A program made the translations under genes and the position numbers. Of a stretch of 64,000 bases of DNA, positions 24,046 to 33,699 are shown in pieces (the first letter of the stretch is position 1; each line of letters opens with the position of its first letter). Under the pieces are notes generated by a model that was given only the letters and a program-made list of their open reading frames with translations, did no database searches and was not told the origin of the DNA. Origin of the DNA: Cyclaneusma minus (lineage: Eukaryota > Ascomycota > Leotiomycetes > Marthamycetales > Marthamycetaceae); NCBI GenBank assembly GCA_037179335.1, contig JAKZHN010000006.1:1426001-1490000 (forward strand), in the 5' to 3' direction.

Positions 24046-24494
24046 AATCTAAGGCTCATCTGGCGTACAATCCGAATAGAGCGTATCCAAGCCAAGTCGA
24101 CCGTCTTCCATTGAGAAAATAGCAACTGAATACCCTTGATAAGAATAACTCGCAAGACTTGCGCCCGGGTTCTTGGGAGTGACAGGAGACCCTGGTCTTG
24201 ATATCTGACAACGACAACGAAAGTGCTTCTGAGTGGGTTAAGCTTCTACGCGATAGAAGCTGTGAATCAGGCGCCATCACCATTCACGAATCTAGAGACG
24301 TTGCCGGTTATGGAGAAGACGCCCAGACAATAGCGGGTTGGGTTGTTTAAAGGACTGACATGGAGCAGAGTAGGGCTCGGTTGCATAGGGAGTGCTTTGT
24401 TGAGGTATTGGGTAGCCTCCGTATTGGCTACTTACTCTGCTATGGTGTGGAATATTGTGGCTGGTAGGCCTATTGCGAATCGAAGTATTGATTT
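24046..24494. other. Repeat-compartment DNA
   Basis: It contains GGGAGTGACAGGAGACCCTG near 24175, which recurs with small changes at 26025, and CCATYCACGAATCTA, shared with 21505. No gene is supported. Confidence 0.4.
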
Positions 24495-25150
24495 TAGTGT
24501 TTCATATAGTCTGAGACCGCGGTTTAAGCCCTAAATCGTATTAGTACGGTTTTAAATTATAATTTAAAAAGCTTTATTATAATTGCTATAATTTGGTATG
24601 CTAAAAATAGCATACCAAATTATTTTTGCCAATTTTATAGCTTAATAATAAAAATTTAAATTTTATTTTACTAAATTAAATTAAAGAAAATTCTAATTTA
24701 TTTAATTTATTAAAAATAGGCTTGGTTTAATAAATACTTTTATTTATATAAATATTTTAAATTTCTAAAAAATTAAAATCAAATATTTTAATTAAAAAAA
24801 TTGGTATTTTTAAAATCAAAAATTAAAGAAACTTATAATTTAGCTATTATTATTAAAAATTATATATATCTATAATTTTTTTTTAAATAAAATTTTATTA
24901 AGCTTTTATTTAAATATGCTAAATTAAAATTATTATTAATTAAATAGCTATATATAATTATTTATATTTGCTAAACCTTAATAAAAAATAGCTAAATAAT
25001 TTAAATTATAATTTCACTATTTTATTATAATTTACAATTAAAAATTTAAAGCTTAAATTATATATTTTTAATCTGGACTATTTTTTAAAAGGGCAAACCG
25101 TATTAGTACGGTCCAAAAAAAAATCGGTCGACGGACTATCGGAAACACTG
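24495..25150 (-). mobile_element. Non-autonomous hAT-type element, copy 2 (656 bp, inverted)
   Basis: The left end is the GAGACCGCGG end with a mutated terminus (TAGTGTTTCATATAG); the right end is GTCGACGGACTATCGGAAACACTG. The orientation is opposite to copies 1 and 3. The flanking 8-mers ATTGATTT and GTTGATTT differ by one transition. The interior is almost pure A and T, consistent with heavy RIP. Confidence 0.82.
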
Positions 25151-25324
25151 GTTGATTTGCGTACGGTGTTACACTTTGGTCCCGGGGAATTAGATTCGGA
25201 TCGACAGCGCCCAGGTAGCTATCGCCCAAGCCAGATTGGTGGTTCTCGTGATCCATCCTAGTAGGACGCCTCAAAGCAAAAGCAGAATTAAAGTTCCACG
25301 AGCTCCCCTACACTGTCGAGACTG

Positions 25325-25640
25325 GTGAAATTGAGATATAGAAGCTTTACCAATTGCACCAGCAAGTACAGATGCCATGTGAAGCAGCCTTCCGCCGATT
25401 TCGCTTCCAAGCGCGGCGTCGCTTTAGTCTTCTCTCCGAGTATAAAACCCATTTGTCTCGCCTTTTTTGGACTTATCCGACACCGCACCACCACCAACTT
25501 TGCGACATCCTACGCATGGGCAATCACTGCAAGGCTCGCCAGCCTTCTATCCTCTATTCGGTTTAGTGGATTACTCAGAGCAAACTACAAAGGCAATGGG
25601 ATCGACAGGTAAATTGTGGTTTGAGGACAAATATCGCCTT
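25325..25640 (+). pseudogene. RTTTNFA / TGKLWFEDK family copy 3
   Basis: One frame reads FASKRGVALVF, then RTTTNFATSYAWAITARLAS. An overlapping frame reads VDYSEQTTKAMGSTGKLWFEDKYR at 25565-25636. The two conserved motifs are in different frames and in the reverse order from copy 1, so this looks like a rearranged remnant. Confidence 0.45.
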
Positions 25641-25817
25641 GATTGCTCGATTGCCCACGGTGGCGCTGGTGAAGGTAGTTGCAATTGCGGAGGAGAGCCA
25701 GGAAAGCCTGGTCGCGGGATGCTTGACAGATATGGAAGACGCTTGGGAATTTGCGGTGCGGGAAGACACCTTCGATAGGTTGGGTTTTACAGGCTATCCG
25801 GCCCTTCGGCCTTTAGT

Positions 25818-25920
25818 AGTTCCATAACGGCGCTAGTGGGTGCCAAGCCCTCGCCTCAGCGTTAGCGCCGTTCTCTTTGCCTTAAGAGAAGCCCTCCTTT
25901 TCAAGCTCTCTACCCTCCTT
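25818..25920 (+). promoter_or_regulatory. Promoter-like foldback repeat, copy near 25.85 kb
   Basis: AACGGCGCTAG is paired with TTAGCGCCGTT across a loop containing CCAAGCCCTCGCCTCAGC, followed by a CCTTAAGAGAAG box and a CT-rich tract. It is a shorter relative of the 22-kb and 36.8-kb promoter-like repeats. A 23-codon frame begins at the ATG 25951 downstream (MRDYCLPDC); it is too short to call. Confidence 0.5.
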
Positions 25921-26233
25921 CGTTATTTTCTCCGACGAACAAACGACCATCATGCGAGACTACTGCCTCCCAGACTGCTCACACGTGGTATTCCGGCAAT
26001 GGAACGCCGAAGTTTGGTTCTGAGGAGTGACAGGAGACTCTGGTCCTAACGCCTGAACTCAGGGCCCAAGACACCAACCAAGACACAAAGAAAAGAGCAG
26101 CAAGAATGGCAACCAAGGCGGCAGAGACGGCGAGCCTTGCTGGGAACCGATAGGAGTATTCTCGTTATTCGTGTTATAGCGGAAAAGAGGCTGCGTTCTC
26201 TCCTTGTGCAGCGTAGATATTTCGCCATTGCTA

Positions 26234-26681
26234 TCAGCATTGGCTGCTGAATAGGATGTAGCCGTTGGTTAGGTTAGAGCTCAGTTTGATGCTATTGAGT
26301 ATCTCTAGCTTGCCCGTAGGTACCGGATCATCAGGCATATCTGGGTCGTATATGTTGTAGGAGCGGCCAATAAGCTTGTGTCGACCGTCAATCTTGCGGC
26401 TGGTAACCGAATCAGTGATCAAGGAAGAATGCGCAGCGGAGACAATGTTTGCTCGCGGGAGCATCCTTTTGTCGATGGTTGCGGATGGGCTGTCGGCGTC
26501 GACGATGTTCACGTCGTCGCTGCAGCAGTCATTGTTCCAACGGCAGTTGGTGCATTTGCCGCCCATGTATCCGGCAAGTGTCACACAACCCAGGAATTTC
26601 TTGCTTGTTTTTGAGCTGGGTACATTTGTTGCAAAGTCCACCAGCACGCTTAGTGCCGCCCTGGTGGCAAATAACTACCAT
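26234..26681 (-). pseudogene. Cys-rich small gene with one frameshift
   Basis: From ATG 26681 (minus) one frame reads MVVICHQGGTKRAGG, LCNKCTQL and GLCDTC and soon ends. A neighbouring frame takes over with GYMGGKCTNCRWNNDCC and continues to 26234 (about 120 residues, ending SNLTNGYILFSSQC). Joined, the paired CxxC motifs would form a zinc-ribbon-like cluster. A one-base frameshift near 26585-26560 is the simplest reading. I do not recognise the family. Confidence 0.5.
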
Positions 26682-26899
26682 ATTAAAGAACAAAGAGATG
26701 GATGCAGCTGCAGCAAGCGAGACGAAGCGAGCAAGGCCAGCAGAAAGGGACTAAAAAGCGGCTTCCTTCTTTTTCTCTTTCTTTTTTTCCATCTCCAATC
26801 TCCACACCGTCGCTTCCCACCCTCTTCTTCCAGACCTCCACCCAAGAAGTCTAGACACATTCGTTCCAATAGCACCAGAGTGGCACGACAGCGAAGTTC

Positions 26900-27060
26900 A
26901 CAAGAAAGTCGTCGCTAACGAAGTGGACAAGCCCCAGCTTGCCACTACCTTCAGCCAAGCAAAAGCTGGGACTCTGCCAAAAGCCAAGGCAGAGTCGACA
27001 GCGCAACTGCAATCCATCAAGATACGGTGAAATTGTAAAGATCAAGAAGCCCAAGAAGCC
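26900..27060 (+). pseudogene. Lys-rich gene fragment
   Basis: The + strand frame reads VDKPQLATTFSQAKAG, then PKAKAESTAQ and a stop, followed by KKPKKPVIDSN in another frame. It is parallel to 27335-27700 (KRPQL, PKPKAESTAQ, KKPKNAIVNSN), so both are copies of one decayed Lys-rich gene. Confidence 0.45.
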
Positions 27061-27115
27061 TGTTATTGACAGTAATATGTCTTATGGGCTCTCGGCCTTT
27101 AGATATTCCTTCGGT

Positions 27116-27215
27116 CGTTAGCTCCTCCGTAGCTATAGCTAACGGAGCTAGTGAGTGCCAAGCCCTCGCCTCAGCGCTAGCTCCGTTCCCTGCAGCTTAA
27201 AAATGGAGCTTAACG
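27116..27215 (+). promoter_or_regulatory. Promoter-like foldback repeat, copy near 27.15 kb
   Basis: ACGGAGCTAG pairs perfectly with CTAGCTCCGT across a CCAAGCCCTCGCCTCAGC loop, followed by CAGCTTAAAAATGG. Relative to the 25.85-kb copy the stem has C:G replaced by A:T on both sides, which keeps pairing intact. Confidence 0.55.
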
Positions 27216-27239
27216 GACTATAGCAGAATCCTCACAAAC

Positions 27240-27687
27240 GTGACTGGACGCATGCCCAACGCTCAGGACCGTGAGAAGCAAGAGATACTGGCCTCTGAAG
27301 CAGATACGAAGCTTCTGAACCATAAGAGCGAACACTTTACCTTGGTGTCAACTAAACGTCCCCAACTTACCAACATCGGTCACCCAGGAGCTCAAGTCTC
27401 TCGACGATTACCAAACGGCACTTGGCTAAGGCGCGTGACAGCGGAGATGTGGAGATTGAAGCTCAAGGCAAAGAGCGAGGAAGTTGAACAGGCTGGGATT
27501 CTGCCGAAGCCTAAGGCAGAGTCGACAGCGCAACCGCACTTTGTTAAGAGACGGTGCGATTGTGAAGAGCAAGAAGCCCAAGAACGCTATCGTTAACAGT
27601 AATGTGCCCGCAATAGAGACCAAGGCAAAATCACAGTTGGCCAAGCCGCCCACCACTCTTATACAAAGCAAAATGAAAACTGCATAG
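27240..27687 (+). pseudogene. Lys-rich gene fragment, second copy
   Basis: 27240-27596 (no ATG start) reads KRPQLTNIG, LRRVTAEMWRLKLKAKSEE and AGILPKPKAESTAQ. The neighbouring frame continues AIVKSKKPKNAIVNSNV and TKAKSQLAKPP to 27687. The pattern matches the copy at 26.9 kb and suggests a frameshifted Lys-rich protein of about 150 residues. Confidence 0.45.
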
Positions 27688-27717
27688 TTCTCCATCCACC
27701 CCTTTAATTGACTAAGC

Positions 27718-28300
27718 TCTTGTCGGGGCCAAAGTAGCTGCCGCTCAAGCCTGACTGGTAGTTCACGTGATCCATCTTGCAGGGCAAGCAAGTGTACTAG
27801 CCGAACCGCTGACCGGATATCTGAGGAGAGAAAGAAGAAGAAGAGGTCGTGGAAGTCGCGGCCGCTATTAAGTACTTGTTGCCAGCTGTGCAGAACGGCA
27901 CGACTTTTTTCCTGTAATTCCCAGCTAAGCGAGAGCCTAGCTTCACTCTCGAAGAAGTCATGTTATATCTCCATCCTGAACGTCATCCAAGACGAAATCG
28001 ATCCAACTGACATGCACACTGTCGCTCCTCCACATCACCGTGGTTGACGAAGCTGTTCTTGGGGCCCAAGTAGCTGTCCCCCAAGCCTGACTGATAGTTC
28101 ACGTGATTGATCTTACAGGTCAGGCGAGTGCACTAATGCCATTATGTACCCTGAGAAAAAGATCAGTTGCTGGACAATTCTACGCAGATTCTCGCGAAGA
28201 TGTGTCCGATTAGACGCGGGTACAAGCAAGCCGGACATGTGAGGGAAAAGGAAAAGAAGCGGTTGTGGAAGTCGCAGCACTGTTAAGTACCCCAGGCTTG
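27718..28300. repeat. Direct repeat pair, about 170-250 bp each
   Basis: 27718-27890 and 28053-28300 share GGGGCCMAAGTAGCTG, CAAGCCTGACTGRTAGTTCACGTGAT and a GGTCGTGGAAGTCGC / GGTTGTGGAAGTCGC block with TTAAGTAC. A third partial copy lies at 25172-25256. Confidence 0.6.
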
Positions 28301-28315
28301 GCAAAGGTTTTCCTG

Positions 28316-28672
28316 TTTGAATGATGCTAGTGCCTCTAGCGAAGGCGCTAAGGATTAGTGCGGAATCCAATAGCTTAAAATGTAGGGGATTCTTTAACTC
28401 TCCTTTCCTTCTCCCCTCCCCCATATCCTCGCTTCTGGCAAGGGCCAGAAACAAGAGATCCTGAGCACTCGTGCGCCACACAGGCAACCAAAGACGTCCG
28501 CCACAAAGGAGAAAAGCAATCTGGACTCATATTTGGCAATTTTCAAGTACCTCCTCGTTCACACCGCCAGCTGGATCCGTGCTGTCAGGTGTGATGGCCC
28601 CGGGCCGGTCATGTGGCTAGGTCACAAGCCTGGGTGGGCCCTAGGCCACTAGTGACCTCCGGCGGATACAGG
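28316..28672 (+). promoter_or_regulatory. Promoter-like repeat fragments near 28.4 and 28.6 kb
   Basis: 28318-28432 has GCTAGTGCC...GGCGCTAAGG, AGCTTAAAATG and a CT-rich tract. 28588-28672 has the GTGATGGCCCCGGGCCGGTCATG near-palindrome and GGCTAGGTCAC. They are the two halves of the 22-kb and 36.8-kb unit, here in swapped order. Confidence 0.5.
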
Positions 28673-28908
28673 TCCACCATATCTAGCACTGCAGAGTGAT
28701 CGAGCACCGGATTTTGAGAGCTCGGGACTGAGTCTCGGGTTCAGGAGTTTCACTCTTTTTCATCTACATCTGCTTCGCTAGTTCGCTAGCTTGCGAATAA
28801 TCCACGCGCTTCCAACCGGCATAGCACAGCTAAGCAAAAACCAAGACTTGAAAAACTATACAATGCAGAAGGAGCCTCGACTATCAGTTTCTCCAGGCTC
28901 CCAGAGAG

Positions 28909-29250
28909 ATGGCCTCCCCTGGAGGAATGAGCCCTTCACCTCACATGGGACAGGGGTACAACCATCAGTTTGCATACAACATGGGTCAGAGCCTTAACTA
29001 TCAGTCTGACCAGGAGAGTGTGGGTACGCTCAGTGACAAGACCGAGATCGATAAAAATACGATGATGAAGGAGAAGTTAGACGGTGTTTGGCTGAGCTGG
29101 AGCAAACCTCGCTTTGCCCGTTGGGAGGAAAGTCATGTCGGTGGGTCTATGGAGTGTCGTATTGCAGTGTCCTGTAGGGCCCTGCGGCCCTCCCAAACTC
29201 TTCCGCACTCCACAATAAGCTTCTTCTTCTTCTTCTCAACCCGGCGGTGA
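28909..29250 (+). CDS. Possible 113-residue hypothetical protein (weak)
   Basis: ATG at 28909 opens MASPGGMSPSPHMGQGYNHQ followed by NYQSDQESVGTLSDKTEID, protein-like for about 70 residues. It then runs into the first copy of the 460-bp tandem repeat and ends in a Phe run encoded by TTC repeats. It may be truncated by the repeat. No domain is recognised. Confidence 0.3.
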   Translation: MASPGGMSPSPHMGQGYNHQFAYNMGQSLNYQSDQESVGTLSDKTEIDKNTMMKEKLDGVWLSWSKPRFARWEESHVGGSMECRIAVSCRALRPSQTLPHSTISFFFFFSTRR

Positions 29251-30400
29251 AGCAGAAGCTTTGGTCTGCGTTGTGATTGTGGGATAGAGGGAGGAGGCTT
29301 TGGCCTTTTATCCCTTGGCCATATGGGCCTGCTCACTTAGTGATCATGGTATCGCCTACATCCGAATTAGTTTATTTGCTTAAGCGAGCTTCACAGCCAA
29401 GTGGAGATGAGGGGTGAAAATGGGAAAGTGATATCAAGGGAACTGCATTCCGGATTTTCCTGTCAAACCCCGGTCCACTCTCCAGGTCAAGACTCTCAAA
29501 TTGCTCCCGAGCCCCTTCTCCGTCCCTTTCTTTGTGTTCAAACTTTGGGTGGCTTTTAGCTGAGCCAACCTAATTTTCCCCATTTGTTAGCAAAATCACG
29601 TCGATGTGTATGAAGTCTCGTATAGCACAGTCTCGTAACGCCCTCCCAAACTCTTCCCAACTCCAATCCCCACAATGAGCTGCCGTTTCTTCTGAACCTG
29701 GCGGTTCTCAGCGGTAGACAAGAGCTGTGAGCTCTACGTCGTGGTTGTGAGAAAGAGGGAGGAGGCTTTGGCTGTTTTATCCTTTGACCTTGTGGGTCTT
29801 CGCTTAAGGATCTCGGTAATTTCTATATCCAGATTAATTTGTTTCAGAAAGCTTGTTCAAGCGAGCTTCATATTCAAGCGAAATCAGAGGCGAAGATGAG
29901 AAAGTGATGTCAAAGCAATGACAGAATTTCATGATCTTCCTGTCTGTCGGACCCCGGTTTTTACTCCACCCGGCAAAGAATCTCCAGTTCTAGCAAGCAG
30001 CCCCATTTCCGGTTTATTCTTTCACACCCAAAGTTGGAGTGGCTTGGCAAACGTCCCTTAGCCCGTTTTATCAGGAACTTCACGTTAGCGAGTTTATACG
30101 GAGTGTCATGTTTCTCAAAGCTTCAGAGCAGGATCTCACTACATCGTCCCGAAATCCACACTAAGCTGCCTCTTCTTCTCTTCTCGGCGCGAGACTGGAG
30201 TCTCGGGTTCTGCGTAGCGGTCGTGAAAAAAGAGGATGGGGGCCTTCTCTTGAGAATAATGGGATTTCCTGTACCTCGGATCTGTTCGCAAGGCCTTGTT
30301 CAAGCAAGCTTCACGATCATGAATAAAGTAAAGATGAGGTGAAGATGAGAAAGTAATGTCAAAAGGAACAGTATAATTTCAAAATTCAGACTACTGCCAC
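29090..30400. repeat. Three tandem copies of a 460-480 bp repeat
   Basis: Copies begin near 29090, 29548 and 30030. Shared landmarks in order are: a GCAAAC/GCCAAC start, GGAGTGTC or similar, a CCTCCCAAACTCTTCC block, CACAATRAGCT with TTCTTCT, GAGGAGGCTTTGGC, a TTGTTCAAGCRAGCTTCA block, and GAAGATGAGAAAGTRATGTCAA. Copies 1 and 2 are closest; copy 3 is the most decayed. Confidence 0.75.
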
Positions 30401-30747
30401 AATACGTGCTGCAGAATTGCCCGCCATCATCCATTGCTCATCGGAAGTTTTGCCGGTGATAAGTTCCTCGTCAGGCAAATTTTGTGCTCGGCGGACTTCC
30501 ATAACCGTGATTCTTTGCGGATGATCCCAATGGAGCATTTTCCTGGACCAAGCATCTGCTGGTATGCACTTGGCGGCGATCGTAGGGAATAGTCGGCAAG
30601 GGTGTATTCACTGTCGGACTCTTTTCAATCAGAGACATCACTTTCCCCGCTTCGGTCGAATGTGAAGCTCGGTTAAGCACCTCAAGCAGCAGTACTAGTC
30701 TCTTTCGCTCAGCTGGCACTGCTTGCTAGCGTTGTTCTCTGTAAGAT
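30401..30747. other. Flank of the third hAT-type copy
   Basis: A minus-strand frame 30719-30471 reads MPAERKRLVLLLEVLNRASH and is protein-like, but it has no recognised domain and no visible continuation. It could be part of a gene broken by the element next to it. Confidence 0.3.
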
Positions 30748-30755
30748 CCCCTCCC

Positions 30756-31987
30756 CAGTGTTTCCGATAGTCCGTCGACCGAATTTTTTTTGGACCGTAC
30801 TAATACGGTTTGCCCTTTTAGAAAATAGTCCAAATTAAAAAATATATAGTTTAAGCTTTAAATTTTTGGTTTTAAATTATAATAAAATTGTAAAATTGTA
30901 ATTTAAATTATTTAGCTATTTTTTGCTAAGGCTTAATATATATAAATAATTTTAAATAATTATTTAATTAATAATAATTTTAATTTAGCGTATTTGAATA
31001 AAAGCTTAATAAAAATTTATTTATAAATGCATATAATTTTTAATAATAATAGCTAAATTATAAGCTTTCTTAATTTTTAATTTTAAAAATACCAATTTTT
31101 TAATTAAAATACTCTAAATAAATATATAAGGGATTTGCTAATTCCACAAAGCACCTTTGCTAATCTCACAAAATCTAACCAAATCGGGAATCGCGCAAGC
31201 GCGAGGCGGTGGCCGGTGCACCGCCGCGTATTAAAATTAGTATTTTCTATTATTTGGCCACAACAATGCTTATATAATTTATACTGGCTTGTATATTTAT
31301 AAATTTCAAGAAATTGGCTTTTTAATAAAGTTTTTTCTATTAAAGAAACTCAAATATAGCCCAAAATATAAATGTTTTCACAAATTTCTTTTGAAACCGC
31401 ATTTTGTTTTATTTTAAAGCCAGTGTCTTGGCTAATTTTATACTTTTTATACCATTATAAAGCTAAAATTTGAGAATTTATAAATATAGAAGAATTGGGC
31501 AAAAACTACCCAGTTTTGAAGTTTTAATTAATTAATTTCTAGATGCAGCTTAAAATCGGAATTTGGCGGGCGGGAAAGCGCCAGCGCTAACCGGATCCGG
31601 TTAGCTTTTGTAAGATTAGCAAAGGTGCTTTGTGGAATTAGCAAATCCCATATATAAATATTTGATTTTAATTTTTTAAAAATTTAAAATATTTATATAA
31701 ATAAAATAATTTATTAAATCAAGCCTATTTTTAATAAATTAAATAAATTTGATTTTTTTTTAATTTAACTTAGTAAAATAAAATATCTATTTCTATTATT
31801 AGGCTATAAAATTGGCAAAAACAATTTATTGCTATTTTTAGCATATTAAATTATGGCAATTATAATAGAGTTTTTCAAATCGTAATTTGGACTAAATAAA
31901 TTTGATTTATTACTTTTTAAAACGATTTAAGACCGTACTAATACGGTTTAGGGCTCAAACCGCGGTCTCAGACTATAGGAAACACTG
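30756..31987 (+). mobile_element. Non-autonomous hAT-type element, copy 3 (interrupted by a nested element)
   Basis: CAGTGTTTCCGATAGTC at the left and GACTATAGGAAACACTG at the right, flanked by the exact 8-bp duplication CCCCTCCC (30748-30755 and 31988-31995). Without the nested insertion and its duplication the element would be about 704 bp, matching copy 1. Most G and C of copy 1 are replaced by A and T here, in the transition direction expected of RIP. Confidence 0.88.
31130..31649. mobile_element. Nested TIR element with 51-bp inverted repeats (520 bp)
   Basis: The two ends, starting GGGATTTGCTAATTCCAC, are inverted repeats of 51 bp with two mismatches. They are flanked by ATATATAA on both sides (31122-31129, 31650-31657). 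The interior holds a GGCGGTG...CACCGCC hairpin near the left and the perfect palindrome GCTAACCGGATCCGGTTAGC at 31586-31605. No transposase frame is present. It inserted after copy 3 of the hAT-type element and is far less AT-mutated, so it is younger. The superfamily is unassigned; 8 bp would again fit hAT, but the target is low-complexity. Confidence 0.82.
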
Positions 31988-32030
31988 CCCCTCCCTTCCA
32001 GTACTTCGGTCAGCGAGGATAGTAAGTTCC

Positions 32031-32115
32031 GAGAACGACGAGTCTGAGAACGACGAGTCTGGGAACGACGAGTCTGAGAACAATGTTCAGCAGCCAGACT
32101 CTGTTCAGCAGCCAG
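32031..32115 (+). repeat. 15-bp coding-type minisatellite GAGAACGACGAGTCT
   Basis: Three near-exact units encode SENDE repeats, followed by 15-bp CAGCAGCCAGACTC units (QQPDS). The open frame ends at 32186 and has no start on this side of the mobile element, so it may be the tail of a gene interrupted by the insertion at 30756. Confidence 0.65.
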
Positions 32116-32316
32116 ACTCCATTCAGTCAGATTCCTCTGATACTTCGGGCAGCAAGGATGAGGGTTCAGAGAAAAATGTCCAGTAGCCGAACTCCCGTTC
32201 AACGAGAACCCCCTCCTGATGAGAGTAAATCTCGCGCCCATACTCATGGGGCTACCGCCAGGAGAACAACTAGAAAAGAAGAAGCCATCCCTCATCTCTC
32301 CTCCACCTTTCGAGCA

Positions 32317-32697
32317 TCAGCTCCACATTATAGTCCAGTGAATATGTGTCTCGCTAAATGACACAGGCGATATTAGCGAAGTACTCAGTTCAAAAGGCAT
32401 AAGTACAGTAGGTGTTCTCCTGCTTCCTCTTCCGTCCGAAGGAGTCGCCGCCACGACAACTACATGGCTGGTTTGTTGTGAGAGAACCGAAATAATTCTC
32501 ATTTGAGACTCGTAAGCTAGACGTCCTAGCTGTTTACTCCGCTGTCGGAAGAAGATCACGTCTTCAATGTCATGTCTGTTTGCTCGTTTTATGGCTGAGG
32601 GTAAGTTCTCAAGGGCTAATAGTTCTGATATTCTATGACTTAGACAAAGGCGACAGTGGATTCGTGATCTTGACGACAGGATCTGAGAATACATCAC
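32317..32697 (-). CDS. Hypothetical protein fragment with a second copy at 36.1 kb
   Basis: The frame contains RLCLSHRISELLALENLPSA and KRANRHDIEDVIFFRQRSK. The segment 36180-36066 on the same strand reads RLCLYYTVSELLAYKNLPSA and KRINGRDIK, so amino-acid changes are conservative while DNA is more diverged. That supports past coding. The 5' and 3' limits are unknown and an N-terminal exon is probably missing. I do not recognise the family. Confidence 0.4.
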   Translation of the reverse strand: MMYSQILSSRSRIHCRLCLSHRISELLALENLPSAIKRANRHDIEDVIFFRQRSKQLGRLAYESQMRIISVLSQQTSHVVVVAATPSDGRGSRRTPTVLMPFELSTSLISPVSFSETHIHWTIMWS

Positions 32698-33335
32698 ACG
32701 ACGGCAAAGACGACGGGCTCATTTACCGGTATATGCCTCCAGTTTTGTTTGACAATTTGGTCCAAACGTTGTGTGATTTAGAGCAGCATCATTGGAGATG
32801 GTATTGCGTTTGTCTAGCTGGTCTTTATGCTGGTACAAAAGATAGACTCTCCTTTCCCGTTCGGCGTTCCTAATAGTGCGAGAGCTTTATCTCCACCGTT
32901 GAGAACAGCACTATGTGTTCAGAGTAATTGGTGATCCACTACTACTTCGTTCTCAAGGGCTCCATATTTGAATCCTCTTCGGGTCTGCGGCAAGGTCTCA
33001 AATACCAACAGGAAAGGCCGAAGGTTGTTTCTTGTAGAACACGGACTTTGGGATCATATAGCTACTCGTGGGGTTCTCTTTGAAAGCGATTCTCGTCCAG
33101 ATGCTCGGAGTATATGATGTTTTCTAAATTCAAGAACTACTTGCCATCTACAAGGCTTGGCTTATGCGCGTTCCCCATACAAGTGAAATTACACGCTGAA
33201 GACGAGCAATTAAAGACATAAGAATTGGTAGAATCCTCAAGTTCACGCTTGCTGTGGATTTCAGCAGCTTGTTTGCTACAACTTCTCCCTGCTTGAAAAA
33301 CAGGCCCGCAATACCTCAATATTGGGGACGGCAGC

Positions 33336-33370
33336 TCAAGGTCGTCAAGGTCGTCAAGGTCGTCAAGGTC
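33336..33370. repeat. 9-bp tandem repeat GTCGTCAAG
   Basis: Nearly four exact units in a row; on the + strand they encode a VVK tripeptide repeat within an 82-codon frame of no other support. Confidence 0.85.
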
Positions 33371-33699
33371 TCCTGTCCAGTATTGGGAATCCCTCTGCCT
33401 GAGGGCTACATCAACAGCTGTCAGCCTCCCTCCATTACCGGCCCGGGGGCAGCCATCCTACAGACAACTGGCAGACTAGGGCATGAGAGCAGGATCAGGT
33501 GATCAGGGAAAGAAGGTCATCCGCTACAGTCATCCTAAGGGTCGAAAAATTCATTCCCGTTTGTTGTCTTTTCACCGCATCCCTCCATCCTCCATGTGTT
33601 CTCGTCGCCTCCCGAACTTGCTCATCTACACAAACACGGTGAAACTCTCCGTCCTTGGCTTTCTGGAATAATGAGCCTGGCTCTACTTCTTTTAACCAC

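Noticed and set aside
22462..25150. The pair of inverted AT-rich blocks as one large composite transposon or LTR pair
   Set aside because: Each block has its own TIRs and its own 8-bp target duplication, so they are separate insertions.
29090..30400. A CRISPR-like or satellite array
   Set aside because: Units are 460-480 bp, only three copies, diverged throughout; no short repeat-spacer pattern.
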